From Cornus controversa (lineage: Eukaryota; Streptophyta; Magnoliopsida; Cornales; Cornaceae), in the NCBI GenBank assembly GCA_026545225.1, contig CM048849.1, forward strand, positions 48,715,836 through 48,779,835: a DNA stretch of 64,000 nucleotides, given 5' to 3'. A program made the position numbers and the translations under genes. Shown piece after piece: positions 10,221-22,146 of the stretch. The notes beneath the pieces were generated by a model that was given only the letters and a program-made list of their open reading frames with translations, was not told the origin of the DNA and did no database searches. The first letter of the stretch is position 1; each line of letters starts with the position of its first letter.

Positions 10221-11880
10221 ATGGATCTTAATCATGGTGAAGAATCGAGTGATCAGTTGTTTCAAGCTCAAGCACACATATACAAGCATATATTTGCCTT
10301 TGCAAATTCGATGTGCCTTAAGTCTGCTGTTCAACTAGGCATACCAGACATAATTCACAACCATAAGCAGCCCATTACTCTTCCCCAGTTGGTCACAGCA
10401 CTTCAACTTCCTTCCACAAAAACCAGTTATGTTTACCGCCTCATGCGCTTATTGGTGCACTCTGGTTTCTTTGCTACAACAAAAATTCATGTTAATCAAG
10501 AAGAGGAAGAAGAAGGGTATGTTCTCACTCCATCTTCTAGGCTCCTCCTCAAAGATGAGCTCACCACCTTGGCTCCATTTGTTCAGGCAATGGTTCATCC
10601 AGTTCTGTTAACTCCATGGCAGTTCTTGGGAGATTGGTTTCATGGCAATGAGATCAATGCATTTGAAACTGCACATGGGTTAAGATGTGGGACTATGGGG
10701 ACCAACACCCTGAATTCAACCACATTTTTAATAAGGCGATGGGGAGCGATTCTACAATGATGAGACTGGTTGTTAGAAACTGCAAGGATATATTTGGGGG
10801 GTTGAATTCATTGGTTGATGTAGGGGGTGGCACAGGAGTCGTTGCTCGGATCATTTTGGAGGCATTCCCGCATATAAAATGCACAATATTCGACCTCCCA
10901 CAAGTTGCCTCGAGCTTTCCAGATAGTGAGAACTTGAATTATGTTGGAGGAGATATGTTTCAGTCTATCCCTTCTGCAGATGCCATTTTATTCAAGGTTT
11001 GTATTTCCTTCTTCCTAAGAGATCAATTTTTTTTTTCTTTCCCGAAAGTTCAAGCAAACTGACACACGCCCACAATATTGCTCCTAACAGAACTCGAACA
11101 CTCAAACATTCTCGAAGAAGAAGTGAGATCATACCATCTGGGCACTAGCCCATTAGTAAGAGATCATTTTTTCCTTCATGAAATTTGAGAATGGTTTTAT
11201 CATTTTCTGCAGCTTCTCCTCTGCTAATGGCCCAGTGGATAATATTGAATTTGCTACTAAATACTGCATAGATATGATATATAACACCCTTATATCAAAC
11301 AATTAACCATGTAAAATATAGTTTAACTTATTTGCTCTTTTAAAATTATTTTGCTGTATGACCTAAAATTTGTGCCAAGGGGATTATTAGCAAACTCAAC
11401 TATTGTTTATAGAATAGTTATAGGAGAGAACATGCGTTTGAGGGACTTGTTTTTGGAATTTGCAGAGTTATGAAATTGTTATATTTAATTTAAAGTGGAC
11501 AGTGAGCAAATTTAAGAGAACATAAATGGAAATTATGTAATGTTTTAAGATTTCTGATGATGAAGGCAATTGATTGGCAGCATGTTCTACATAATTGGAG
11601 CGATGAGGATTGTGTGAAGATATTGAAGAGATGCAGAGAGGCTATTCAAAGCAAAAGTGGAGGAAAAGTTATTATCATAGATATGGTGATAAATGGTGAC
11701 AAAGATGAACATGACATAGCAGAAACAAAGCTTGTATTTGACATACTGATGATGGTTCTGGTTACTGGGAGACAGAGAGATGAGAAAGAATGGGAAAAAC
11801 TCTTCCTGGAAGCTGGTTTTAGTAACTACAAGATAACACCCATCTTTGGTTTAAGGTCAGTTATTGAGGTTTATCCTTAG
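10221..11880 (+). pseudogene. Second O-methyltransferase copy, frameshifted
   Basis: A tandem duplicate of the gene at 559. Exon 1 is 10221-10996 and exon 2 is 11581-11880, with the same intron position. The N-terminal part reads normally to AHG at about 10679. The reading frame then slips by one missing base between 10680 and 10684, and the original frame stops at 10758-10760 after 179 aa. The rest continues in another frame from 10685 and is well kept: FGGLNSLVDVGGGTG, the FPHIKCTIFDL strand and, in exon 2, the catalytic-His block LHNWSDEDC and the normal IEVYP end. One single-base lesion in an otherwise clean gene means either a very recent pseudogene or a sequencing error. The protein as read would lack the whole SAM-binding domain. 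Confidence 0.9.
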
Positions 11881-12660
11881 AGAGATTTAATTATGTACTG
11901 TGAACCTAATTCATAATGAACTTCTTTATGACTATGGTGGCTGCAGCCTGAAAATATGTCTTGGAAGTGTCTACTTTACAACTATATATGTATTTTAAAC
12001 TTGTTATCACTCTATGATGGTGTTACCAATCTACTAGTGTGGTGACATTTAGTAGGAATTTGGATCCTCTCCTGTGCACCGGACTGACTCAGAAATGCCC
12101 AATTTTGATTTGTGCTTGCCGAACCATAATTCCTTTGAGTTGCCTTTGCAGTGTGTGACCATAATTCTCATATTTTTCAACACAGTGATCCATCTTTCTG
12201 CAGAATATCTGGTTTTTCCTCTGTTTCTTCTTTCCCTATTAGATTCTGTTTTCTGGTGATATTGGGTTAGCTGACTGTGATATGATCTTCAATGACTAAA
12301 AACTAGCATCAAGTTCCATCACATATTTCAGCTTCTAAGTTCTAATGATAAGTATATGATGCTGCTTTATCTTTTTTGCTCTAAAGTTTTGATTATCATG
12401 AAGTAGACAAGTGCAACCCACAAGTCTTGGGCTCAACCCAAAGTATCAGCATCAGCCCTAATTTCACATTGTTCAGATGCATCAGTTATACATGTTCATC
12501 TTTATTTGTTAAACAAGAAAAAATTGTAATTTCACATACTACTAAAACTGAAATATACTTTCCACACATGACAAGCCTTGTATATTATAATCCTAATGCC
12601 CTATTCGAAATTATACTCCTTTCGTTCAGCACAACCGAAGCAAAACACAAACAAGCACAC
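11881..12660. other. 3' flank of second O-methyltransferase copy, no gene seen
   Basis: The first part resembles the 3' flank of the copy at 2192. The remainder is AT-rich with short spurious frames only. Confidence 0.5.
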
Positions 12661-13100
12661 ATAAAAACATAATATTTTTCGTGGTTCGACCAAACTTCTC
12701 CTACGTCAACGGAAAGAAGAAAATTCCACTATTATAGAGAGGAGATTTTTAGTGGTAGAATAAAACACTCAACACTCACACATTGTCTCATGAAAAATCA
12801 CATGCATCATCATCACATCACATCAAATCACATCACATCACCGATTTTCATGAGACTACATCTTTCTACTATTCTACCCATCGGCTCCCTTCTTTTCTCA
12901 CTCTCTCCTCCATTCTTTTTTCTTCTCTATCTTCTCCACTTAACTCCCTCTCTATTTATAGAGAGTTCCTAGCCCTACAAAGCCTCATCCAGAACACATT
13001 TATTTACATTCCTTTTCTTATATAGCTGCACAAATACTAGCCCAGTCCATGCAAATCTGCCAACTCACATTTCAGATTTGTGAACTAAAAGGTACATTCA
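12661..13100 (-). mobile_element. LTR-like remnant
   Basis: Contains a TGGTTCGACC block and, on the minus strand, a TATA-like CTCTATAAATAGAG (about 12952-12965) with a pyrimidine-rich flank, as in plant LTRs. The end near 12985-13090 recurs, diverged, at about 13560-13650 (ATTATTTACAT...CAAATCTGCCAA type similarity). No clean ends or target duplication were found. Confidence 0.35.
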
Positions 13101-14049
13101 AATGGTTAGATCTCAATTAAGGAAAAAAAATACACTGTTTGTTCAATGAAACCACATCCTTTCCTGTTTCTGCTCAACCCTCAAATCTCTGTTGGCCCAA
13201 TAGAATGCCCCTTCAAACTGCAATTGTTCAACGATAAATGAAAATTAATGCATGTATAAGGGATATGTGATCCTCTAATCACATCATACTGGTAAATCAC
13301 TTAAAAAAACAGTTTTATTTTTTAATAAAAAAGGTAAATTTTGATTTCACATATAACCAAATAAGTGCCTGTTGTATATGTATCCATATATACACACACA
13401 AGAGTTCACACTTACTATTAAACAATCAGGGATATTGCTTGATGCAATGGTAAAACATCAAATAAGCATTCGAATATTATTACTCTTGTTTCGTGTAAAC
13501 AATGGGAATCATGGCTTTTGTCAAAAATTACCATCCTAAGGTATATGCCTAATCCAACACAATTATTTACATACCTTTTGCTTACATAGTGGCATAAAAG
13601 CTAGCCACAGGCAAATAAATCTGCCAATCCACATGCTCTGATCAGATTTGACTCTCAGACTTAATGGACTCATAAAGAATCCTAGTTACAGTGTCAAGCA
13701 TGAGAAAAAAAATCGAAAATGCACAGAAAAGACAATCTCCAACTATTCAATTGGTGGCTCAAAATATTCAAAACTCAATCAAACCATATGTGAAAAGTCT
13801 ACAAATTGGATCACATAAAAGAAAGTCAACTATGTTATGAAAAAACAGAACATCACGAAACAAACTCAATTTAGGCCACTTTGTCCCAGTGATTCAGTTT
13901 CAACTCTACCAAAAATACTGTATGTTAAATTCTATAACTTCGTATTTCATGTAGTCAAAAGGCACTAATGTTTTAAAGCAAACACAAATAAAATAGACAA
14001 AGAAATAAACAGAGAGATTACTGAGACTGTTGAAATGAAATCACCTTTT
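13101..14049. other. Intergenic DNA 3' of the kinase gene
   Basis: AT-rich sequence including the probable kinase 3' UTR on its right side (about 13860-14049). The left half holds the second, diverged copy of the repeat segment noted at 12985-13090. No gene is seen. Confidence 0.5.
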
Positions 14050-15591
14050 TCAGAGCTGTAATTTCAAAAACTCCAACTGCATCTCCAAATCACAGTTCTT
14101 CTTCCTCACATTCTCCAATTCAATCCTCAAGTTCTCAATCACTTGTATCAATTCCTCTTCTCTGCTCACCTCCCCATTCTCTTCCCCACGTAACAGACCA
14201 ATTATGTTCATCACCTTTTGCCTCTGATCATCCAAACTGTTCTTCAGAAATAGTAGACTCCCCATCATGAATTCCCTATCAACACTCCCAAAACCACCAA
14301 TGTCAGCCTCACCACTACTACTAGCACCACCTCCACCACCACCACCACCACCACCAATCTCTCCTGATCCCTCACTGCCTTGATCACCAACTTGGGTTTC
14401 TATTCCTTTTCGGTGAATGATTGTTTCTCCTCCAAATCGAACTAGTTTGACAATGTCATCATCTTCTTTATCAGTTGGAAACACTGGTTCTAGTTCAAAA
14501 CCATCTGCATTGAAATTCCACCCACTAATCCTCCTCTGTTTGACATTATCGCCCAATGAAAACCCTTCAATTTCTTCATCTTCTTCCTCTGTTTTGTTCA
14601 TTGACGCCAGTTGTTGAAGCTTCGTTAACTTGTACCTTTGTTCCACAGAAGGCAATCCTTGCAAGATATTCTTGGCCAGAAAATCTGAGCCTTTGCAATT
14701 CTTGAAAAATGAGTGCTTCAATAGTTTCTCAGAAGAAGGCCTCTTGGAGGGGTCTTGTTCAAGACATGAAGCAACCATGTCCTTGAAAGACTTGGAAAAC
14801 TTCCTGTTCTTGATGCTATTGTTGATCTCCTCATAATCAGAGAATCGAAAACGCTTTGTCATCTTCATGATGAGGGACTTTGAAGGAGGGAGATGAGAGA
14901 GAGGAGGCCTTCCATGGGCTAATTCCAATGCAGTGATACCAAAAGACCATATATCAGCCTTGAAACTGTAACCTGTATGCGAGAGTATCACCTCCGGTGC
15001 CATCCAATAAGGCGTCCCGGTAACGCCCGTGAGTCTTGAAGACGAGGAGGACGACCACCCTTGACCCGCAGCCGGCTCGTAAATTGAGGCCGAGACACCA
15101 AAGTCTGCAAGCTTCACTGCCCCACTTGAGTCCATCAAAATGTTACCGGCCTTAACATCCCTATGAAGATGTCCTTGATAATGAAGATAACACAAAGCCT
15201 TCAAGGTCTCTCTGAGAACAATGGAAATGCATGATTCAGACAACCCATCTGGGAAAGAAGACGATATGATGGATTGTAAAGAACCTGCGGACATGAAAGG
15301 CATGACCACCCAAAGTGTTTGGCCCACAGTGAATGAACAATGAGCATTGAGGATGTTCGGGTGAGAGAGAAGTGACATGGTCTTGGTTTCACGTCGAACA
15401 TCGTCAAGATCAGCTCGGGATCGATCAAGGTCTATGGCTTTAATGGCCACCACAGTGGAGTTCATGGGAACACATATGGCCTTGTAGACAATGGCACTTA
15501 CGCCTCGGCCGATCTCACTGAGTACTGTGTAGGAGTTTGAGTCAACTGGGTAATGGATATTTTTTGGCTCTTGATCACCTTCATGAGCCAT
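14050..15591 (-). CDS. BLUS1: Ste20/OSR1-like Ser/Thr kinase, BLUE LIGHT SIGNALING1 (BLUS1) orthologue
   Basis: A single-exon gene for 513 aa. In Arabidopsis, BLUS1 is phosphorylated by phototropins in guard cells and relays blue light to the plasma-membrane proton pump for stomatal opening. Kinase landmarks: Gly-rich loop [10 protein letters not shown] (27-36), VAIK with Lys51, catalytic loop HRDVKAGN (143-150), DFG (163-165), activation-loop GTPYWMAPE (192-200) and ADIWSFG. The family signature C-terminal to the kinase, RRISGWNF, is at 353-360. Its Ser356 is the best candidate for the phototropin-phosphorylated serine (Ser348 in Arabidopsis), by inference from motif position. A poly-Gly run (413-422) comes from a GGN microsatellite. 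The tail (about 445-513) is a predicted coiled coil. The start is the first ATG, beginning MAHEGDQ. Residue matches with BLUS1 run through the kinase domain, so a generic OSR1-like kinase is less likely. Confidence 0.88.
   Translation of the reverse strand: MAHEGDQEPKNIHYPVDSNSYTVLSEIGRGVSAIVYKAICVPMNSTVVAIKAIDLDRSRADLDDVRRETKTMSLLSHPNILNAHCSFTVGQTLWVVMPFMSAGSLQSIISSSFPDGLSESCISIVLRETLKALCYLHYQGHLHRDVKAGNILMDSSGAVKLADFGVSASIYEPAAGQGWSSSSSSRLTGVTGTPYWMAPEVILSHTGYSFKADIWSFGITALELAHGRPPLSHLPPSKSLIMKMTKRFRFSDYEEINNSIKNRKFSKSFKDMVASCLEQDPSKRPSSEKLLKHSFFKNCKGSDFLAKNILQGLPSVEQRYKLTKLQQLASMNKTEEEDEEIEGFSLGDNVKQRRISGWNFNADGFELEPVFPTDKEDDDIVKLVRFGGETIIHRKGIETQVGDQGSEGSGEIGGGGGGGGGGASSSGEADIGGFGSVDREFMMGSLLFLKNSLDDQRQKVMNIIGLLRGEENGEVSREEELIQVIENLRIELENVRKKNCDLEMQLEFLKLQL
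14324..14356 (-). repeat. In-frame GGN microsatellite encoding poly-Gly
   Basis: CCA/CCT triplets on the + strand encode about ten Gly in the kinase's variable C-terminal linker. Triplet expansion or contraction keeps the frame, so length polymorphism is likely. Confidence 0.9.
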
Positions 15592-16490
15592 TTTTGATCT
15601 AGAATTAGTTATGAGACGAAAAAGGTTTGTGAGAAATGTTGTTTTTGGGGGAGAATAGAGTGGGGGGTTTTGAGGGACTTTTGTTCGTGATATTCAATTA
15701 GTTTGTTGAAGAAGATGAAAGAAAAGCAAAGAGAGAAAAAGAGGATAGGGGTTTAAGCAGTTTTCTTGTGAAGTGAACAGAGAGATATTTACATATTTAT
15801 CTTTCCTTGTGGTCCTTGTGGAGTTTGAGTAAAATGCATGTGAATGTCAACTGCTTTATTGAGAAAAAAATCTAGAGGGAGATTTATAATTTAGTAATAA
15901 TAATTGTGCGCTTTTTAATTTCGTAATTTGTCCCTCAATAATTTAGAACTAATAAGCTACCTGATTAATTGACATAGAAATCAAAGAGACCTTCACAAAA
16001 GATACAGAAACCAACCCAAAGAGGCAAAGAGTTACTGATTTATGCTCTCTTTTTTTCAAGCTAATCCCAAGCCCCGGAAGAAAACAACCAAGGTCTTAAA
16101 AAATGCACGGGGCTGCTTTGCATTTGTGTCACTGCTAGTGCTGGTGTTGTAGTATCAACTATTTCTATGTGTTTGTTCTTTTCAATGTTTTCCTTTTGTT
16201 CTTCAAAGAATTGAGAGGGGCTGAGAATATGTATGAAGGAGAATAAAACAAAATTAATTGAGTGTGAAATGCATAATAGAAGAATTTGTATGAGTTGCGA
16301 GTGTGCGCGCTTGTGTTACTTTCTTATTTTTACTGCCAAAGATATGGACGACTTAGCTTGTGAAATTGTTTCAGTTGAGACTCTCATTAAGCTATTTCTT
16401 CCTTTCGGCAGTAATATGTTGGTCTCTGAGTAATTGGTGTGATGGTGTCCAATGTGGTCACTCAGCTCAATGACATCCACGTGGATTGAT
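15592..16490. other. BLUS1: Upstream region of the BLUS1-like gene
   Basis: Probable 5' UTR and promoter on the minus strand. The first 200 bp are purine-rich on the + strand (GAAGATGAAAGAAAAGC type). No sure TATA element was chosen. Frames here are short and spurious. Confidence 0.5.
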
Positions 16491-17245
16491 TTATAAAGTA
16501 AAAATTTGTTGAGAACGGATTAGTGTTTGATAAATCCAATCTAATCCTTATATCGAATCGATTCCAACCATTAATTATATAATATTTACAAATATATTTT
16601 TTATTATATATATACACACTATTTTAAATCTACATTATTTACAAATATAATATAATTACTTTTTTTTTATTCTTACTTTTAATAAAACTTTTTTTATTCT
16701 TTTTTCTCATTATATATATAAACATATATATGTATATATATGTTTGGTCATGGTTTGCAATTGAATTGGGTCTTGTGATCCACGAGGATCAATTGCAAGG
16801 AGATCTAACAGTGAGTTGTTTGAACCGAGGAGGGGCACTGTACAAACACAAACCAAACTTTACTAAAGTAAGTTTTATAATCAGTACAGTGATCTGGATG
16901 TTGTCATTTACTTGTTTCAAAATAAACATTGGTATGTTATAGATCCCTCTGAATTTGAGTTCTTGAAACAGTGTATATTCAAATCAATAATTCATCTAAC
17001 AGCCCATAATCACAGATCTATTTAGGAAAAATTATGAAATTATGGTTAAATTGTCAAAATTATTGAGAAAAATTCAATCCCTCAATTCTATCCAAACCAA
17101 TCCGTTTTTCAACGATTTGAATTAATGTTGGTCACGGTTTGGGTCGAATTGAAATTTAACTAATTCGTCGATTACAGATTAGATTAAACACTAACCTAAT
17201 TTAATCTGATCTGAACCATGGTTACCTCTAATTATTTCGTCTCTA
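16491..17245. mobile_element. Candidate hAT-like MITE or MITE pair
   Basis: The right end reads ACCATGGTTACCTCTAATT. On the opposite strand this starts TTAGAGGTAACCATGG, a terminus of the kind seen in plant hAT-type MITEs. Inside, GATTAG/CTAATC-rich segments are arranged in opposite directions. The left end near 16500 and any 8-bp duplication could not be fixed. Confidence 0.3.
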
Positions 17246-17510
17246 CAATTTAGACTAACGGGCACATCAATAAATTTTTTTAGAGATACTTGTCACGGAA
17301 ATTTATTCTGCACACATTTTATCTTTGAAAAAATTATTCCACGACAATGGAAATAATGAAATCAAACACCGAAGTAATGAAATCAAACACTGAGTATCTC
17401 TTAACCCTTGAATACATAGATAAAGGCATCACTGCCCTTGGACCCTCGATTTCAACTACTCCCAAATTCCATTTATAAGAGTAGCACCACCCTTCATCTT
17501 ATCTCATTGC

Positions 17511-17518
17511 ATAAGTTT
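17511..17518. repeat. Left 8-bp target duplication of large TIR element
   Basis: ATAAGTTT, identical to 22097-22104. Confidence 0.85.
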
Positions 17519-17727
17519 GGGTAAATATCACTGACACCCCCTTGAGGTTTGGACTTATTACATACAAAGACAAATTTTGCTTATACCTACAGTAGAGATC
17601 CCAACTAATTTTGTTGTCCCTAGCATCGTTATTTTACATATAAAATGTCTAATATACCCCAAATATTTTATTATTTTTTATTCAAAAAAAAAACTTATTA
17701 ATAGAATTGAAAAGACGAGAATGCCCC

Positions 17728-17729
<2 letters not shown>

Positions 17730-17765
<36 letters not shown>
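17730..17765. repeat. (AT)n then (CT)n microsatellite
   Basis: A TA run to about 17760 followed by a (TC)n run to about 17782, inside the left arm of the 4.6-kb TIR element. Confidence 0.9.
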
Positions 17766-17939
17766 TTCTCTCTCTCTCTCTCCTCAATCTTTCTCTCTCC
17801 CTCAACTGAACATGATGATGATGGGTCTGTGAAGACCCGGCTATAGCAGTGGATCCTGAAGAGGTGAGTTTCATGGGTTCGGTGCATGAATGCTTCAAGC
17901 TTTGGACATGGAGCTTGTTGGTGGGTTGAAGATGGAGAA

Positions 17940-18195
17940 GCGTACAAAACTTGTTATTTTATATCTCAAAATAAGTCTTTAATTACTATTTTACTTTATT
18001 TCAATGATCTTATCTTTACATTTTATGTTTATAGGGGTTGATTTTCAAATGAGAAGAAAAGCAGTAAAAAATGACTGAAAATAATATGTATAGCTAATAA
18101 TAAATATAAGAAAAATTGTAGGAGATATGGTATTTTGTACAATTTACTCTACAAGAGGTCTCAAGTTCAAAACTTTGTAAAATATGTTTTTTACA
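17940..18195 (+). repeat. Partial 5' LTR (direct repeat copy 1)
   Basis: About 90% match by eye to 19966-20220, with the break after GTTTTTTACA. The rest of the LTR is missing. Confidence 0.75.
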
Positions 18196-19959
18196 ACCTT
18201 CTCTTTGTGCTTAATTATTATTTTGTCCAACATTGAGGACAATGTTGAGTTTAAGTTTAGGAGTATGACATTAAATTTTTAAATTTTCAGAAAAGTGTTG
18301 AATTTGCAATTTTTTAGAAAATGTTTAGGATAATTGTAATTCTCACACTATAATTTGATTTTTTATATTAAATGTGTATAAATTTTTAAAATAAAATCTT
18401 TAAGCTTTAGTGTATTTATAAGTTGATAAAAGTTAAGATTTTATCCTTTCTTTCAGTTAAAACAATTCCATGAATTTCTAAAACTCAAAAGAAAAAAAAA
18501 ATTCACTAAAGGCCGGTAATATGATTTGAAATTGATAAGTGACTGCATGTTAAAATTCGACGAATAAAAGTGGAGATTTAATCTAGTGAGGTATTGTACC
18601 ATTCTTTTTATTTTGAGGGTTATATGTTAATTACTTTATTCTTTCTTGAAATTCACATAATTTTGTTAATTAGTCTCATTATTTCGTTCTTTTGGTCAAA
18701 TATTAAGAATTCATCATGTTATGCCACATATTTTTTTTTGAGCTCATGTATGTTGAAGAACTATACATATCCTTGAGAAATGATTTTAGGCCATCTTTCA
18801 TTGTTTGAGTCTTAAAATTTTTTTTTTTCTTTCTTAGTTATAAATTACCACTTGTTAACTAGTTGAGCTTTTTGCCCATTTTTTCTTTTATAACCATATT
18901 TTTTACAGTTTTTCGAGAATGGATGTGATAATCAGTGAAGCTTTTTGGTCCAGCTTTTCTTTTATAACCATTTTTAGGTTTTCTGAGAATGGATGTGATC
19001 AATGTACAAGCGGGTGGAAAAAAAAAGAAAACAATAGGGAGTATAATTGTTGATGAGATTTTGAGAAGTGTATATAAAAAGAAGTGAAATAAAAAGCATT
19101 CAATTGACAAAATTTTGGAAGAAAAAGTTGAAAGTAATATGTTCTAAGTGAGTTACTTCTTTCCAAGCATTCTCGAATACACTTTTTCATTATCGATATC
19201 ACTTTTTTTTTTTTTATCTTCCTTCTACCTAACGTTACATCCTAATAAAAGTCCTATTTGATCCGAAGGATAGTATAGTTTGGATACGGGCATGACTGAC
19301 CTATATTGTTGTGTGGTATGAATTCTTAATATTTGACATTCCTTTCATGAGACCATATGTATTTTCTTGAAAATTTCGTTCTTCATTGAAAAATATGTGA
19401 GATAATTTGCATTTGTTCTACATTATTCTACTCATATATACTTGAATGCAAAATTAGTCAATCTAAGGTGTTCAATTTTGAGTGAAATATCATAAGTGAG
19501 ATTTGAAATCAAGGCTAATTTTCTAAGAAAATCTGAAATACAGTTGCTTTAAAATTGAGAATTATATTATTGGTGGCTATTCACACACACACTCTGAGTC
19601 AAGAATAGTAATAAAATTTTTTAACTTTTGAATATTATTTAATATATACTAAAGTGGAATGATTGATTTATTCTTAATTTATACACATTAATAGAAAAAA
19701 AAATCTTTGAGTGTTAATTACCATTTTTTGATGTTTGTTAGTATCATCACTGAAACCCTCACGAGACGAGGCTATAGCTCGTCCACTAGGGGTAACCTAG
19801 AGGTTTAAGGCCTTATTGCATATGGTAAATGCAATCGATAACAACCTGCGAAAGTGACACATCTTTAGTTAGGAGTTAAATAAAAGTAGCAGTTTTGTAC
19901 ACTAATATCTTTTGCTTCTATTTGCTAGAGGACTAACAAAAGCTCGTTTTGGGGTAATT

Positions 19960-20660
19960 TGATGAGTGCACAAAACTTACTATTTTGTATCTCAAAATAA
20001 GTCTTTAATTACTATTTTACTTTATTTAAATGTCTTATCTTTGCATTTTATGTTTATAGGGGTTGATTTTCAAATGAGAAGAAAAGTAGTAAAAAATGGC
20101 TGAAAATGATATGTATAGCCAAACATGAACATAAGAAGAATTGTAGGAGATAAGGTATTCTGTATAATTTATTTCACAAAAGGTCTCAAGTTCAAAAATT
20201 TGTAAAATATGTTTTTTACACAGCCATGTCAGAAGTCCATAATTCAAATTGGAGATATGGAGATCAAATCTTAGATATTTAAATTCAAAATTTTGTATTT
20301 TGAATTTTGAATTTTTGTTTTTAAATTTTTGTATTTTCTCACCTAAATCATTCTCCTCTAACTCTATAAATAGGGAATCTTAGGGGTTGGTGAAAGGAGT
20401 TAGAAATTGTAGAAAAAAATAAAGTGTAGTTGAAAATATTTTCTTGTATTCATTTTCTTTTCTTGTAAACACACCTCTCAAGGTAGTGATGAAGCCACTA
20501 TGATGATATAAAAGTAAGTTCCTTTATATTCTTATATATTTTTTCCTCCCAAGAGTATTCTTTTATTCTTCTATTCTGAATTTTTATTTTCAAAAGAAAA
20601 TTAGAGGGAGGACTCTTTGTGTTTGCCAAATAATGGTAATTCGAATAATGCCTACCTCTA
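19960..20660 (+). repeat. 3' LTR (direct repeat copy 2, longer)
   Basis: Starts TGATGAGTGCAC after a G-rich tract. It carries TATAAATAG at 20364-20372 and a poly(A)-signal-like AAATAAAG at about 20419. The 3' end is uncertain. Confidence 0.55.
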
Positions 20661-21059
20661 TTTAACTAGCAAATGTGCAACAGATTAAGTAAAAAAATAC
20701 TCTCACATATAATCAAGTTTGCTCTTTATGTCATATTTTCCTTCATCTTTTCAAGTTGTAATTGGATTGGTGAAGTGTATTGTTTATTGGAGGAAAAATT
20801 ATATAAAAATAATAGAAGATTTATTTATGTGGATTCGTGGTGGTGGATTCCCTTCCTTTGAGATTTATTTTATTAGTGTAGTTTTATTTATTCATTATAA
20901 TTCCAAAATAAAAAATATTTTTTTAAAAATTATTTTCATTCTATAAATTAGTGTGTGAATTTGAGCTTATTCAGAATTTCACTTGAGAGTGGTTCGACAT
21001 TGCTTATTACTATACAATTTTTAGTAGAGTTTTTACAGGTTTTATATTTGTACGAAGTG

Positions 21060-21600
21060 TAGAGAAGTAACAACATCCATCCATTATTCTACATTCGTCA
21101 ACAACCATGGTTATTGGCATTGAAGCTGGTGATGCTGCTGGAGCTTGGTCTGCTATGGAAAAGGTGGAGACATGATGAGCTTTTGATAGTGGGTGTGCAT
21201 GGTGGGTGAACGTTGAGAAAACCTAGAAGTGGTGGTCAGTGAAATGGAACCAGCTAATAGCGATGAGGAAAGTGACAGTGCATAAAGCGGCAGTGAGCTT
21301 CCTCGAAACGATGACGACAACATGATTTTCGGCTAGCATGGCAATGGCCATGGAGTTCGATGAGTGGATGGTGCTGGGCTTCTTGGATGAAGCTTCGGGC
21401 AATAGAGTTTTCTGGTATTTTTGGCTGTTGGAATTTGTTGTGCATGGGATGCTTGAGAGGAGACCCAGATGGATGTTCACCAGTGGCTGGAATGGTGATT
21501 CTCGGTGTTAATAGTGGCATGATAACCATGGTGGTGCATGGTGGTGACAGTTTGGCAATGGTTCTGCTACAGTGAACTATGCATGTATATATGTGTATAT
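21060..21600. other. GC-richer unassigned block inside TIR element
   Basis: Base composition rises clearly against both sides. Short frames exist on both strands (for example 21360-21575 and 21223-21529), but none shows a domain or codon pattern I recognise. It may be captured host DNA, as Pack-MULEs carry. The source is unknown. Confidence 0.35.
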
Positions 21601-21639
21601 ATATCCATTCTCTTCAAAAGCTGCCAGTTTAGTTCATTG

Positions 21640-21670
<31 letters not shown>

Positions 21671-22096
21671 GATTGTATACAAAAACATAACATAAACCTC
21701 TACATGTTTGAAGAGATCAAATGGGTATGTACTAATTATTAAACCTAGAGTGTGTACATAGGTATATATAGAAGATTGCTCATTGTTAAGAGAATGAACT
21801 CTAAGGTAATACCTATGATGAGAGAAGGAAAAAAAAGAGAGGAGAAAATGAGTAAGAGAGAGAGTGTGTGTGTTAGGGTATTTTGGTGTTTTATGTAATT
21901 TTAAATGTTAAATAGGTCATTTGCAAAGTCAAAGAGCATGCAAGTCTTTTTGCATGGTGTCAGACACGCTTATACACTGTTTGAGGTTTCTATAATAGAC
22001 GGTGTAAAACGTTTGGGTTTATAGTGACTTTGTAAGCAAACTTTCTCTCCGTGTGAAATAAATCAAAACCACATAGGGTGTGAGTGATATTTATCC

Positions 22097-22104
22097 ATAA
22101 GTTT
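22097..22104. repeat. Right 8-bp target duplication of large TIR element
   Basis: ATAAGTTT, identical to 17511-17518. Confidence 0.85.
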
Positions 22105-22138
22105 TGCAGGGAAAAAAAATAGAGTTAATATGTTTATA

Positions 22139-22146
22139 ATAATAAA
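22139..22146. repeat. Left 8-bp target duplication of 884-bp MITE
   Basis: ATAATAAA, identical to 23031-23038. Confidence 0.8.

Larger units (their letters stand above)
17930..20660 (+). mobile_element. Deleted gypsy-type LTR retroelement remnant
   Basis: A segment of about 255 bp is repeated directly at 17940-18195 and 19966-20220. The right copy follows a purine-rich CGTTTTGGGG stretch and begins TGATGAGTGCACAAAAC at 19960, as expected for a 3' LTR after its polypurine tract. TATAAATAG at 20364 and an AT-rich tail fit the promoter and end of an LTR. A second motif, GTTTAAGTTTAGGAG near 18248-18263, resembles the conserved stretch found 3' of pol in Tat/Athila-type elements. No gag or pol coding remains. 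The end near 20660 is approximate. Confidence 0.55.
17519..22096. mobile_element. 4.6-kb terminal-inverted-repeat DNA element (non-autonomous, Mutator- or hAT-like)
   Basis: The left end GGGTAAATATCACTGACACC pairs with the right end, which on the minus strand reads GGATAAATATCACTCACACC. The inverted repeat can be followed for about 40 bp with around 80% match. The flanks carry a perfect 8-bp direct duplication (17511-17518 and 22097-22104). No transposase reading frame is visible. The interior contains an LTR-retroelement remnant (about 17930-20660) and a GC-richer stretch at 21060-21590 with no convincing protein. The 8-bp duplication fits hAT or short-duplication MULEs, and the long inverted repeat favours the latter. 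Confidence 0.8.

Noticed and set aside
12427..13025. Several + strand frames
   Set aside because: Low-complexity Ser/His/Leu frames inside an LTR-like remnant, no domains.
21223..21575. Frames in the GC-richer block
   Set aside because: Frames overlap on both strands with no recognised domain. The block is reported as unassigned DNA, not a gene.
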